Assembly (NCBI RefSeq): GCF_002237655.1
Contig: NZ_NOKT01000006.1
Location: forward strand, 124,001-188,000
Direction of reading: 5' to 3'
Source: Streptomyces sp. XY006
GTDB taxonomy: Bacteria; Actinomycetota; Actinomycetes; Streptomycetales; Streptomycetaceae
Length of the DNA: 64,000 nucleotides
Below the pieces are notes generated by a model. It was not told the origin of the DNA. It saw only the letters and a list, made by a program, of their open reading frames with translations, and ran no database searches. This document shows, piece after piece, positions 1-8,488 of the stretch (position 1 is its first letter; every line of letters begins with the position of its first letter). The position numbers were made by a program, and so were the translations under genes.

Positions 1-171
1 TTGCGGCCCGCCTTCCCTGCCCTCGTCTCCCGCCTCGCCCGCCAGGAGCTACGCCGACAGCCACCGAGCCGGCTCGCCGCGGACACCGGGGTCCTGGGCG
101 CGGGCGGCAGGGCCGACTTCGCCGCCTACCAGGCAGCCACACGCCCCATGCCACCCGAACAGCGACCCTGA
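1..171 (+). CDS. C-terminal end of a truncated (window-edge) protein, function unknown
   Basis: An open frame runs from the first base to a TGA at 169-171 and encodes 56 residues. Its start lies outside the window. The fragment is Arg/Ala/Pro rich and ends ATRPMPPEQRP. I recognise no domain in it. Codon use (G/C in third positions) is consistent with real coding sequence. It could equally be an unremarkable tail of a regulator or enzyme. Confidence 0.4.
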   Translation: MRPAFPALVSRLARQELRRQPPSRLAADTGVLGAGGRADFAAYQAATRPMPPEQRP

Positions 172-264
172 CCAACCGGTCGGCCGACGTCCGCGAGGCA
201 GTCCTCCAAGTGCCCGGTGCCTCCTCACCCGCCGACAACTCGGGACGTGCGGCGGCCGCCGTAC

Positions 265-690
265 TCAGAATGTCTCGACGACGATCTGATACGTCATGAG
301 GCCCAGAGCGACCGACGCAGCGCCCCACGAGAGGATCTCCCGTCCCCTGAGCCCGCCCGGCAGAAGGGAGGGCAGGGCGATGGTGCCGAGTGCCGCTGGG
401 TCATGGACGACCTCCGTGCGGTCACCTTCCTGCACGCCGTGCGGCGCGTGGGACATGCTTTCGCCCTCCGCCTCGATCTTCACGCCGTCCGGCAGCGTGA
501 AGGCCACCACCGGGCGGTACAGCAGGTCGCCGTCCTCCGCCACCGCAGTCCGGAATCCGACCAGCTCACCCGTCGTGCGCACACCCCGCAGCCTCAGGCG
601 GCAGCGGCTCAGAGCCACGAACGCGAACCCGATGGCCAGCACTCCCGTGACTGCGGCGGCGAAGCCACCCCCCACGTGCTCGATGGTCAT
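265..690 (-). CDS. DUF3592-type small membrane protein
   Basis: The product is about 141 residues. It has an N-terminal hydrophobic segment (about residues 8-28, VTGVLAIGFAFVAL), an extracytoplasmic beta-rich middle containing G-x-x-x-G-F and Y-R-P-V-V-A-F motifs, and a second hydrophobic segment near the C-terminus (WGAASVALGLMTYQIVV). This TM/soluble/TM layout with R-P-V-V-x-F is typical of DUF3592 proteins, whose role is unknown. The internal ATG at 690 is chosen because it sits just ahead of the first membrane helix; an ATG at 723 would add 11 residues. It stands alone, convergent with nothing close, upstream of the LysR gene. Confidence 0.65.
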   Translation of the reverse strand: MTIEHVGGGFAAAVTGVLAIGFAFVALSRCRLRLRGVRTTGELVGFRTAVAEDGDLLYRPVVAFTLPDGVKIEAEGESMSHAPHGVQEGDRTEVVHDPAALGTIALPSLLPGGLRGREILSWGAASVALGLMTYQIVVETF

Positions 691-794
691 GCCCAGACCG
701 TAGCGGAGGACTGGCGGCCGCATGCTGCTGCCGGCCTGGTCTGGTGCCGCCCTGTTGCTGTCTCCCTCTCAACCAGGCAGCCGCGCCCACGGGC

Positions 795-1706
795 TTAGAG
801 CCGTGTAGCCGTGCGGATCAGGGCTGCGAGGGGGAGGGAGCGGCTGTGTGCGGGCCAGGCTATGTGGGTGACTACGGGAGGCGCGTCGGTCAGTGGGACG
901 GCGGTGTGCTCGGCCCAGAGCCAGGCTCGGGCCGAGTCGGGGAAGATCGCCACGGTCCGTCCCAGGGCGATGAGTTGGGCCAGTTGCGTCTGGTCGTGGA
1001 TCTCGGGGCCCGGGCCGGGGAGGAAGGTGCCGTCGCGGGACCAGCGGGCCAGCGGAAGATCCGGGATGTCGGTGACGTCGGCCAGGGTCAGCGTCCTGCG
1101 CGCGGCGAGGGGATGTCTGGCGGGCAGGATGGCGATCTGCCCTTCGGTCAGGAGCTCTTCGCTGTCGAACCCGGCGAGGGAGTTGAACGGTGCGTGCATG
1201 AGCGCCACGTCGGCGCGGCCGTCGCGCAGCATGTCGCCCTGCTCGCAGGTCCCGCTGGGCAGCACCTCGACCTCGACCGCGTCCGGCTCGGCCGCGTACG
1301 CGTCGAGGAGTTTGTGCAGCAGCTCGTGGGAGGCCGCTGCCTTCACCGCCAGCACCAGCCGGTTACGGCGACCGGCGGGATCGTCGGCGCCGGCGGAACG
1401 GCGGGTGCGGCGTGCGGCGGCGGTGACCGCGTCCAGGGCTGCGCGCCCCTCGTGGAGCAGCACCTCCCCCGCGTCGGTGAGGGCGACGCCGCGGCGGTCG
1501 CGTTCCAGCAGGCGGACGCCGAGCCGCCGCTCCAGTTGCTGGATGGCCCGGGACAGCGGTGGCTGGGCCATACCGAGGCGCTCGGCGGCGCGGCCGAAGT
1601 GCAGTTCCTCAGCGACCGCCAGGAAGTACCTCAGCTCGCGGGTCTCCAGGGTTTCCTGGGTTCCTCCCTCGGCTCCCAAGGACTGCAGGGGCTCCATCCT
1701 CTTCAT
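795..1706 (-). CDS. LysR-family transcriptional regulator
   Basis: The protein has 303 residues, the usual LysR length. The N-terminal winged helix-turn-helix is plain: RELRYFLAVAEELHFGRAAE followed by LGMAQPPLSRAIQQLERRLG. The rest is a periplasmic-binding-like effector domain of two lobes. The gene diverges from an aldo/keto reductase gene at 1916, with an excellent LysR box (1723-1743) between them, so it probably controls that gene and itself. ATG 1706 and ATG 1697 (residue 4) are both possible starts. The effector cannot be deduced. Confidence 0.88.
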   Translation of the reverse strand: MKRMEPLQSLGAEGGTQETLETRELRYFLAVAEELHFGRAAERLGMAQPPLSRAIQQLERRLGVRLLERDRRGVALTDAGEVLLHEGRAALDAVTAAARRTRRSAGADDPAGRRNRLVLAVKAAASHELLHKLLDAYAAEPDAVEVEVLPSGTCEQGDMLRDGRADVALMHAPFNSLAGFDSEELLTEGQIAILPARHPLAARRTLTLADVTDIPDLPLARWSRDGTFLPGPGPEIHDQTQLAQLIALGRTVAIFPDSARAWLWAEHTAVPLTDAPPVVTHIAWPAHSRSLPLAALIRTATRL

Positions 1707-1722
1707 CGGTTCAGCGTACGCC

Positions 1723-1743
1723 GTGATACCTGCGGGGTATCAC
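1723..1743. promoter_or_regulatory. LysR-type operator (21-bp palindrome, ATAC-N7-GTAT)
   Basis: Eight-base arms GTGATACC and GGTATCAC flank a 5-base centre, giving a perfect inverted repeat. The core ATACCTGCGGGGTAT has the T-N11-A form of LysR boxes. It lies 17 bp ahead of the LysR start and about 170 bp ahead of the divergent reductase, where an autoregulatory LysR site is expected. Confidence 0.75.
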
Positions 1744-1915
1744 AGAGCACCGTATCGGTATTGGTCGCACCTCTTCCGGCCGGGCGAACATCAACGCAAC
1801 GGGAGCGGCGAACCCCGGGCCGGTGACCGGTACGGGGATCCGATGCCGCGCAAGCGGTGGGCCACGCGACACGCAGCCCTCCTGAGACGTCCGGCCAAGC
1901 CAGGAAGAGACAGCC

Positions 1916-2788
1916 ATGTACACATCTACGACCTCACTGCCCGGCGGCATGTGGCCTCTGGGCGACCTGACCGTCACCCGCTTCGGCTACGGCGCCATGC
2001 AGCTCGCTGGTCCCGGGGTCATGGGCCCACCCGCAGACCAGGACGGGGCGCTGGAAGTACTGCGGGAGGCCGTGGAGCTCGGCATCACCCACATCGACAC
2101 CGCCGGCGCCTACGGGCCTCGCGTCACCAACCGGCTGATCCGTGAAGCGCTGCACCCCTACCCGGCGTCGCTGCACATCGTGACGAAGGTGGGTGCGGTC
2201 CGCGACGCGCAGGGCGGTTGGCCGCCTGCCCGGGAGCCCGAGGAGCTGCGCCGTGCCGTCCACGAGAATCTGGAGGACCTGGGCCTGGACGCACTCGACG
2301 TGGTCAATCTCCGGCTCGGTGACGCCCAGGGGCCCCGGCCCGAATCCCTCGCCCAGCCCTTCGAGACGCTGGCCGAACTCCAGCAGCAGGGACTGATCCG
2401 ACACCTGGGAGTGAGCAACGCGACCGCGGAACAGGTCGCCGAGGCGCAGGAAATCGCACCGATCGTGTGTGTGCAGAACCTGTACAACCTCGCCCACCGC
2501 CACGACGACGCACTGATCGACGACCTCGCCGCCAAGAACATCGCGTACGTGCCGTTCTTCCCGCTCGGCGGCTTCACCCCGCTGCAGTCCGCGGCACTGT
2601 CCGCCGTCGCCACCCGGCTCCGGGCGACACCCATGTCGGTCGCCCTGGCCTGGCTGCTGCAGCGGTCGCCGAACATCCTGCTCATCCCCGGCACCTCGTC
2701 GGTGACGCACCTGCGGGAGAACGTCGTCGGCGCGGGACTCTCCCTCTCGGACGAGGACCTTGCCGAGTTGAACGCGATCGGCGGCTAG
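1916..2788 (+). CDS. Aldo/keto reductase
   Basis: The 290-residue product has the AKR (beta/alpha)8 barrel signature. The sequence LTVTRFGYGAMQL opens the barrel; ITHIDTAGAYGP carries the catalytic Asp and Tyr, and IVTKVGA carries the catalytic Lys. The fourth tetrad residue (His) would fall in DALDVVNLRLGD, where it is Asn, a variant common in actinobacterial AKRs. The C-terminal region SVALAWLLQRSPNILLIPGTS binds NADPH. The gene diverges from a LysR regulator and is probably its target. The substrate is unknown. Confidence 0.88.
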   Translation: MYTSTTSLPGGMWPLGDLTVTRFGYGAMQLAGPGVMGPPADQDGALEVLREAVELGITHIDTAGAYGPRVTNRLIREALHPYPASLHIVTKVGAVRDAQGGWPPAREPEELRRAVHENLEDLGLDALDVVNLRLGDAQGPRPESLAQPFETLAELQQQGLIRHLGVSNATAEQVAEAQEIAPIVCVQNLYNLAHRHDDALIDDLAAKNIAYVPFFPLGGFTPLQSAALSAVATRLRATPMSVALAWLLQRSPNILLIPGTSSVTHLRENVVGAGLSLSDEDLAELNAIGG

Positions 2789-2873
2789 CAGGGGGCAGGG
2801 CCTTAACCGGGGTCGGAGATCGAGCAGCGGAGCGTTCGGCCGGGTGCGGCACGGGTTCCGGGAGTCATTCACC

Positions 2874-2925
2874 CGCGTCAAGCAGAACTTCCGTCCGCGT
2901 CAAGCAGGGCTTCCGTCCGCGTCAC
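2874..2925. repeat. Two-copy tandem repeat of 22 bp in the intergenic tail
   Basis: The unit beginning cgcgtcaagcag and ending cttccgtc occurs twice in tandem with two mismatches, then starts a third time (cgcgtcacc). It lies between the convergent aldo/keto reductase and RidA-fusion genes. I see no coding or regulatory role. Confidence 0.5.
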
Positions 2926-3679
2926 CCGACGTGAATCCACTGCTCCGTTCCACTTTCGCCACGTGCAGCGTGTAGCTCCGGTACCACTCGGCTCGCCCTC
3001 GTTCCTGCGCCGCACGGTGCTCGGCGTCGTTCCGCCACTGCGTCAGGGCGTCGGCGTCACGGAAGTAGCCGACGGTGATGCCCAGGCCGCCAGGGGTCTG
3101 CGCGTGGTCCATGCCCAGGTATCCGGGGATGTCCTTGACCAGCTCTTCCAGGCGGGCGTTGGTCTTGCCGTAGTCGGTCTGGTTCCGGGTGCGCAGCGTG
3201 GTGAAGACAGCGACGTAGTAGGGGGGTTCGAATGCCTCGACGGGCCTGACCGGATCTGTGGAGTCGTGGCGCGTGGCGCTTTCGGTGTGCGGCGGGACGC
3301 GGCGCCGCGCGTCCACCTCCATCTCGATCTTCATCCGCGGGTCGGCGAGACCGCACACGAGCATCGTGGCGGCCGGCCGGACCTCGCCGAAGCAGCGGCG
3401 CAGGACCGGCCAGCAGGGCTCGAAGTCCTCGCGGTCGGGCAGGAGGTAGCGCACGCGCACCACGTCGGCGAGTGTGCAGTCCGCTTCGGCCAGGGCGGTC
3501 TGCACGTTGTGCAGACACTGCTCGGCCTGCTCCACCACGTCGTCGGAGATCGTCATGGTGGCGTAGTCGAATCCGGTCGTCCCGGACACATGGACCCGGT
3601 CGCCGTCGACCACGGCGCGGGCATAACCGATCCGCTCCTCGAAGGTCGAGCCGCTGAGGATCGCGCGTCGCTCTGTCAT
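2900..3679 (-). CDS. RidA-like domain fused to an antibiotic-biosynthesis-monooxygenase-like (ABM) domain
   Basis: The 259-residue product has two parts. Residues 1-125 are RidA/YjgF-like: GDRVHVSGTTGFD, EQAEQCLHNVQTALAEA and VVRVRYLLPDREDF lead to a C-terminal core where the family Arg and Glu appear in VRPAATMLVCGL and KIEMEVDA. Residues 150-240 are an ABM/EthD-like alpha-beta barrel half: YYVAVFTTLRTRNQTDYGKTN, then YLGMDHAQTPGGLGITVGYF and a TQWRNDAEHRAAQERGRAEWY helix. RidA proteins hydrolyse reactive enamines/imines, and ABM domains are cofactor-free oxygenases or dimeric barrels. The start at ATG 3679 is chosen because the longer frame upstream lies antisense to the divergent LysR gene. 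LysR control is likely. Confidence 0.8.
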   Translation of the reverse strand: MTERRAILSGSTFEERIGYARAVVDGDRVHVSGTTGFDYATMTISDDVVEQAEQCLHNVQTALAEADCTLADVVRVRYLLPDREDFEPCWPVLRRCFGEVRPAATMLVCGLADPRMKIEMEVDARRRVPPHTESATRHDSTDPVRPVEAFEPPYYVAVFTTLRTRNQTDYGKTNARLEELVKDIPGYLGMDHAQTPGGLGITVGYFRDADALTQWRNDAEHRAAQERGRAEWYRSYTLHVAKVERSSGFTSGDADGSPA

Positions 3680-3751
3680 GCGCCGCACGCTAAGGGTCCG
3701 GCACCGATACGTCCAATACGGGCATGTGCATCGTCTGATATCCCTGGGCGT

Positions 3752-4666
3752 ATGGATCGCCCCGAAATTCCGCTGCCGCAGCTGCACGCCTTCGTCGTGC
3801 TCGCGGAGAAACTGCACTTCGGCCACGCGGCGGCCCGCCTGGGCATCGCCCAGCCGCCGCTGAGCCAGCAGATCCGCCGCCTTGAGGACCGGGTCGGTCA
3901 CGCGCTGTTCACCCGCGCCCCGGGGCGCGTCGCCCTGACACCGGCGGGCAACGAGCTGCTGCCGGCGGCCCGGCGGGCTCTCACCGACCTCGCGGACGGC
4001 CTGGCCGCGGCCCGGGCCGTCGGCAGTGGCAGGGCCGGCAGCCTGCGGATCGGCTTCGCCGCCTCCCTCGCCCTGACGGTTCTGCCCGGTCTGCTGCGCA
4101 CGTTCCGTGACCGGTCGCCGGACGCGCACCTGGACATCCGTGAGATGACCACCGCTCCGCAGATCGCCGCCCTGCACGACAAGACCATCGACATCGGCCT
4201 CCTGCGCGAACCTCCCAGCGACGAAACAGGGCTCTACTTCAGGACGGTGCTCAGCGAGCCCTTCGTGGCCGTGCTGCCGTCCACTCATCCCCTGGCCGGG
4301 AAACGCACGGTACAGCTGGCCCAGTTGGCCGAGTCACCCTTCGTCCTGCTGCCCCGCGCGGTCGGTCCGACGCTGTACGACCAGATCGTCGGCCTGTGTA
4401 CGACAGCCGGGTTCACACCGCGGATCGTCCAGCACGCGGTGGAGTGGCAGACCGTGTGCGCCCTCGTGGAAACCGGCCTGGGCGTCTCCCTGGCCCCGGC
4501 CGGCATCCGGCGGATCCGCCTCAGAGGGGTCGCCTTCCGCCGGATCGAGCCCGGCACGGCCCGTACGCGAGTGGCCGTCGCCTGGCGCGAGGACGACCAC
4601 AATCCCCTGGTCACCCGCCTGTTGGCGACCATCGGTCAGGATCACCCTCCGGACGAGTCCCGGTGA
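3752..4666 (+). CDS. LysR-family transcriptional regulator
   Basis: The 304-residue protein opens with PQLHAFVVLAEKLHFGHAAA and LGIAQPPLSQQIRRLEDRVG, a textbook LysR winged HTH. A two-lobed effector-binding domain follows (SLRIGFAASLALTVLPGLL; LCTTAGFTPRIVQHAVEWQT; LVETGLGVSLAPAG). It is divergent from the RidA-ABM gene with 72 bp between starts, so that enzyme is the probable target. ATG 3752 is chosen because the longer frame upstream overlaps the opposite gene. Confidence 0.88.
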   Translation: MDRPEIPLPQLHAFVVLAEKLHFGHAAARLGIAQPPLSQQIRRLEDRVGHALFTRAPGRVALTPAGNELLPAARRALTDLADGLAAARAVGSGRAGSLRIGFAASLALTVLPGLLRTFRDRSPDAHLDIREMTTAPQIAALHDKTIDIGLLREPPSDETGLYFRTVLSEPFVAVLPSTHPLAGKRTVQLAQLAESPFVLLPRAVGPTLYDQIVGLCTTAGFTPRIVQHAVEWQTVCALVETGLGVSLAPAGIRRIRLRGVAFRRIEPGTARTRVAVAWREDDHNPLVTRLLATIGQDHPPDESR

Positions 4667-4769
4667 GCGCACCGGGACGGCTTGCGGGCTCGCGTCACCC
4701 ATGCGTCGACGGGCCGGTCCTCGGTTACGATCGCGTCGGCCGTCGTCGAAGCGGCCGGGGAGGAAGCCC

Positions 4770-6794
4770 ATGTGGCGCAGACTGGTCGGCGCGGTGGCTG
4801 GTCTGGTGGTGCTGTTCGTCGGCAGTCTCGCCTTCAACGCCGCCTCGGAGCAGAGCCGGTGGCCGGGGCCGCTGGACTTCGTGCGCCTCCATCCGTGGGT
4901 GGTGCTGCTGCTCCTGGTGCCACTCGCCTGGGTGGGGCTGCGATCCGAGTCGCGCAGTGACCGTTCGGATCACCGTCCCGCCGCTCCGATGACATACCGT
5001 CTGCCGCCGCGCAACACCCACTTCACCGGTCGCGAGACCGCGTTGCGCGAGCTGCGACGGCAGCTCGGCTCGGCGGGTGAGGTCTCGACGGTGGCCGTGC
5101 ACGGGCTGGGTGGCGTCGGCAAGACGCAGCTCGCGGTGGAGTACGCGTACCGCCACCTGTCGAAGTACCGGTTCGTCGCGTTCGTCGACGCGGAGGACCC
5201 CGACCTGATGGCCGCACAGTTCACGTCGCTGGCACGTCAGTTGGGCCTGACCGACTCGGGTTCGGGGCAGGTCGTCCCGGGCGTGTACGCCACCTTGCAG
5301 GACCGCAGGCCCTGGTTGATCATCTTCGACAATGCCGAGAAGCCGGGGCCGCTGCTGCACGCCCTGCCGTCGGGCGACCTGGCGAGGAACGGCCACGTCC
5401 TCGTCACGACGAGGGTGAGCGCGTGGTCGGGCACGGCCGATGTCATGGATCTGCACGAGTTCTCGCGGCAGGAGTCCGTCGACCTGCTCATGCACCGCGT
5501 GCCGGGCACGAGTGCCGCGACGGCGGGCCGGATCGCGGAGCAACTGGGAGACCTGCCCCTGGCGTTGGAGCAGGCCGCGGGCTACATGAACTTCCACCAC
5601 ACGCCTGCGGACGAGTACGCGGCGCTGCTGTCCACGCGCCTGGAAGACATGATCGCGCGAGGGGAACTGGCCGACCGGCCGGCGGTGGTCGCCTCCACCC
5701 TGTGGCAGCTGAGTGTGCGCACGTTGCGAGAACAACACCCGCAGGCTGTCGAGCTGTTGCAGCTGTGTTCCCTGCTGGCTCCCGAGCCCATCCCCCTGGC
5801 TCTCTTCAGCGGCGGCCCGGATCCGTTGATCGCGGCGGCCGGGGATCCCCTGGCGTGGGACGCGACGGTCGGCTCGCTGGCCGGCCTGGGCCTGGCGCGG
5901 CGCGAGGACTCCGCCCTGGTGCTGCACAGGCTGGTGCAGGCGGCCGTCCGGGCCTCGATGACCGCGGAGGCGCTCACGACATCCCGGTCCCGGCTGTGCC
6001 GGGCCCTGCTGGAGGCCGTGCCGCACGACATCCACGGCGACCCGGGCGCCCAGCCGCGCTGGCACACCCTGCTCCCCCACGTGCTGGCCGTCACCAAGGA
6101 CGACCCGCCGGTGCCGTACGCGGCCGAGACGGCACAGTTGCTGCGCCTGGCCTCCGAGTTCCTCCTCGCGATCGGGGACCGCGCCCTGGCGCTGCCCCTG
6201 TGCGAGCGCGCCCTCGCGCTCGACGAAACCCTCGACGGCCGGGACGCGGAGGTCGGCTTCGACCTGATCACCCTGGCGCAGATCCACCGGGACCTCGGTG
6301 CACCGGAGACGGCACGCCCTCTGGCGGAACGAGCGCTGCGCCTGCACGAGTCCTGTCTGCCCGCCGACAGCCCCGTCATCGCGACGGACCTGGCCACCCT
6401 CGCCCGGACGCTGTGCCTGCTCGACGAGCACCGGGCCGCACTGCCCTTGGCCGAGCGGGCGCTGCGGATCGACGAAGCCGCGCACGGGCCGGACGACCCC
6501 TACGTGAGCTTCGACCTGGTCGCCCTGGCGACGGTCCACTTCGACCTCGGCGATGCGGCGGCAGCCCTGCCGTACATCGAACGGGCCCTGAGGATCCGCG
6601 AGGCGCACTACCCGCCGGACCATCTGTACATCGGCTACGCCCTGCTGTTCCGGGCCAAGGCCCTGGATGCGCTGAACGACCCGTCCGCCGCGGAACCCGC
6701 GCGTCGGGGCGCGGAGATCTTGCGCAGCCGGCTCGGCAGCGCTCACCCGAAGACGGAGGACGCCCTCAGGCTGGCGGACAGTCTGCGGCGGTGA
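4770..6794 (+). CDS. Membrane-anchored NB-ARC (STAND) ATPase with tetratricopeptide repeats
   Basis: The 674-residue protein starts at an ATG preceded by GGGGAGGAAG. Two N-terminal hydrophobic helices (about residues 5-22 and 39-56) should anchor it. A linker leads to an NB-ARC domain: FTGRETALRELRRQL, P-loop VHGLGGVGKTQLA (Lys118), Walker B-like WLIIFDNAE, VLVTTR sensor and GDLPLALEQAAGYM (GLPL motif). From about residue 440 the C-terminal half is TPR: units such as ALPLCERALALDETLDGRD recur at about 42-residue spacing, at least four times. STAND proteins are signal-switch ATPases. The ligand and output are not visible; no effector domain is fused. Confidence 0.85.
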   Translation: MWRRLVGAVAGLVVLFVGSLAFNAASEQSRWPGPLDFVRLHPWVVLLLLVPLAWVGLRSESRSDRSDHRPAAPMTYRLPPRNTHFTGRETALRELRRQLGSAGEVSTVAVHGLGGVGKTQLAVEYAYRHLSKYRFVAFVDAEDPDLMAAQFTSLARQLGLTDSGSGQVVPGVYATLQDRRPWLIIFDNAEKPGPLLHALPSGDLARNGHVLVTTRVSAWSGTADVMDLHEFSRQESVDLLMHRVPGTSAATAGRIAEQLGDLPLALEQAAGYMNFHHTPADEYAALLSTRLEDMIARGELADRPAVVASTLWQLSVRTLREQHPQAVELLQLCSLLAPEPIPLALFSGGPDPLIAAAGDPLAWDATVGSLAGLGLARREDSALVLHRLVQAAVRASMTAEALTTSRSRLCRALLEAVPHDIHGDPGAQPRWHTLLPHVLAVTKDDPPVPYAAETAQLLRLASEFLLAIGDRALALPLCERALALDETLDGRDAEVGFDLITLAQIHRDLGAPETARPLAERALRLHESCLPADSPVIATDLATLARTLCLLDEHRAALPLAERALRIDEAAHGPDDPYVSFDLVALATVHFDLGDAAAALPYIERALRIREAHYPPDHLYIGYALLFRAKALDALNDPSAAEPARRGAEILRSRLGSAHPKTEDALRLADSLRR

Positions 6795-7121
6795 GGCGGA
6801 TCGGGAGGGCGGCTTCAACGCACTCTTCGCGCTCCGTGTTCCGAGGGGTGAGATCTGCCGGATGTTCTGGTGCGGCGCGGCTCGTATGTGGTTACCTGGC
6901 TCCATGACCGTGCTCGTGACCCGCCGCCACGTCGATTACGTGCGTGTCACCACCACGGGTTGTCACGCCGCGAGCTGACGCCTCGCTCCGGCTTCCGAGC
7001 AGTCTCTTCCCCGTTTTCCCGCCGTATCCGCGCTGATCGTCGCCCTGTTCAGGGGCGCCCCCGCGGCTGCGCGGTTCCTTCGCGCCTGCGCGCCTTCCCC
7101 TCCGCACAAGGGAGCACCACC
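6795..7121. other. Leader region of the metYX operon
   Basis: This 327-bp gap between the STAND ATPase and metY contains the short leader peptide at 6904-6978 and about 140 bp of G/C-rich leader before metY. I looked for the conserved cores of SAM-I and SAM-IV riboswitches and did not see them. Attenuation linked to the leader peptide is the more plausible control. Confidence 0.4.
6904..6978 (+). CDS. Putative regulatory leader peptide upstream of metY
   Basis: The 24-residue frame starts at ATG 6904 and ends at TGA 6976-6978. It contains RRHVDYVRVTTTGC. From memory, short Streptomyces 'putative leader peptides' ahead of sulfur and amino-acid genes share the pattern RRHVDL-x-R-V plus a late Cys, and this matches it closely. 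Such peptides are thought to sense translation at Cys or other codons and modulate the downstream operon, here metY-metX. Function is inferred from position and motif. Confidence 0.65.
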   Translation: MTVLVTRRHVDYVRVTTTGCHAAS

Positions 7122-8483
7122 ATGAGCCAGCCCCTCGACTCCGTCACCGCCGGCCACACCCCCGACGACGAGCCGTCCGGGCCCGACACCTCGGCCTGGT
7201 CCTTCGAGACGAAGCAGATCCACGCCGGTGCCGCGCCCGATCCCACGACCGGAGCGCGGGCGACGCCGATCTACCAGACGACGTCGTTCGTGTTCCGCGA
7301 CACCCAGCACGCCGCCGACCTGTTCGCGCTCGCCGAGCCCGGCAACATCTACACCCGCATCCACAACCCCACCCAGGACGTCTTCGAGCAGCGGATCGCC
7401 GCGCTGGAGGGCGGGGTCGCGGCCGTGGCGCTGTCCTCCGGGCAGGCCGCGGAGACCCTGGCGATCCTCACCCTGGCGAGCGCGGGCGACCACCTCGTCT
7501 CCAGCACCTCGCTGTACGGCGGCACGTACAACCTGTTCCGGCACACGCTGCCGAAGCTGGGCATCGAGGTGTCCTTCGTGGAGGACCCGGACGACGCCGA
7601 GGCCTGGCGGGCGGCGATCCGGCCGAACACCAAGGCGCTGTTCGCGGAGGCCCTCGGCAATCCGCGCGGCGACGTCCTGGACGTGCGCGCGATCGCGGAC
7701 GTCGCCCACGAGGCGGGCGTGCCGCTGATCGTGGACAACACCGTCCCGACCCCCTATCTGCTGCGGCCGCTGGAACACGGCGCGGACATCGTGGTGCATT
7801 CGGCCACCAAGTTCCTGGGCGGACACGGCACGGCCATCGCGGGCGTCGTGGTCGACGGCGGCACGTTCGACTTCGGGGCGCACGCCGAGCGGTTCCCCGA
7901 CTTCACCGAGCCCGACCCCAGCTACCACGGCCTGCGGTACTGGCCCGCCGTCGGCCCCGGCGCCTTCGCCGTCAAGCTGCGGGTGCAACTGCTGCGCGAC
8001 CTCGGTCCCGCGCTCGCCCCGCACTCCGCCTTCCTGCTCCTGCAAGGTGTCGAGACGCTCAGCCTGCGCATCGAGCGGCACTCCGCGAACGCGCTGGCGC
8101 TCGCCGAGTGGCTGGAGCAGCGCGACGAGGTCGCCGCCGTGCACTACCCGGGGCTTCCGTCCAGCCGGTGGTACGAGGCCGGGCGGAAGTACCTGCCGCG
8201 AGGCGCGGGAGCGATCGTCTCCTTCGAGCTGCGGGACGGCGCGGAGGCGGGGAAGCGCTTCGTGGACGCCGTGGAGCTGTTCAGTCATCTCGCCAACATC
8301 GGTGACGTGCGCAGCCTCATCATCCACCCTGCCTCCACCACGCACAGTCAGCTCGACGCGGAGCAGCTGGCCGCCACCGGGGCCTCGCCCGGTCTGGTGC
8401 GCCTCTCGGTCGGCATCGAGAACCTGGCCGACCTCAAGGCCGACCTGGAGGCCGGGTTCCGCGCGGCGAAGGGCGCGTCCTGA
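7122..8483 (+). CDS. metY: O-acetylhomoserine aminocarboxypropyltransferase (O-acetylhomoserine sulfhydrylase)
   Basis: The 453-residue PLP enzyme joins sulfide to O-acetylhomoserine to make homocysteine for methionine synthesis. Family features are [19 protein letters not shown] at the start of the fold, [34 protein letters not shown], the PLP-anchoring [12 protein letters not shown] with Lys230, and the C-terminal [11 protein letters not shown] and [15 protein letters not shown]. The length (about 430-450) fits MetY rather than the shorter cystathionine gamma-synthase. ATG 7122 is preceded by AAGGGAG. metX follows after 5 bp, an operon that supplies its own substrate. Confidence 0.93.
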   Translation: MSQPLDSVTAGHTPDDEPSGPDTSAWSFETKQIHAGAAPDPTTGARATPIYQTTSFVFRDTQHAADLFALAEPGNIYTRIHNPTQDVFEQRIAALEGGVAAVALSSGQAAETLAILTLASAGDHLVSSTSLYGGTYNLFRHTLPKLGIEVSFVEDPDDAEAWRAAIRPNTKALFAEALGNPRGDVLDVRAIADVAHEAGVPLIVDNTVPTPYLLRPLEHGADIVVHSATKFLGGHGTAIAGVVVDGGTFDFGAHAERFPDFTEPDPSYHGLRYWPAVGPGAFAVKLRVQLLRDLGPALAPHSAFLLLQGVETLSLRIERHSANALALAEWLEQRDEVAAVHYPGLPSSRWYEAGRKYLPRGAGAIVSFELRDGAEAGKRFVDAVELFSHLANIGDVRSLIIHPASTTHSQLDAEQLAATGASPGLVRLSVGIENLADLKADLEAGFRAAKGAS

Positions 8484-8488
8484 ACACC

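Noticed and set aside
6795..7121. A SAM-I or SAM-IV riboswitch before metY
   Set aside because: The expected conserved cores and paired elements were not found by eye. A covariance-model search would settle it.
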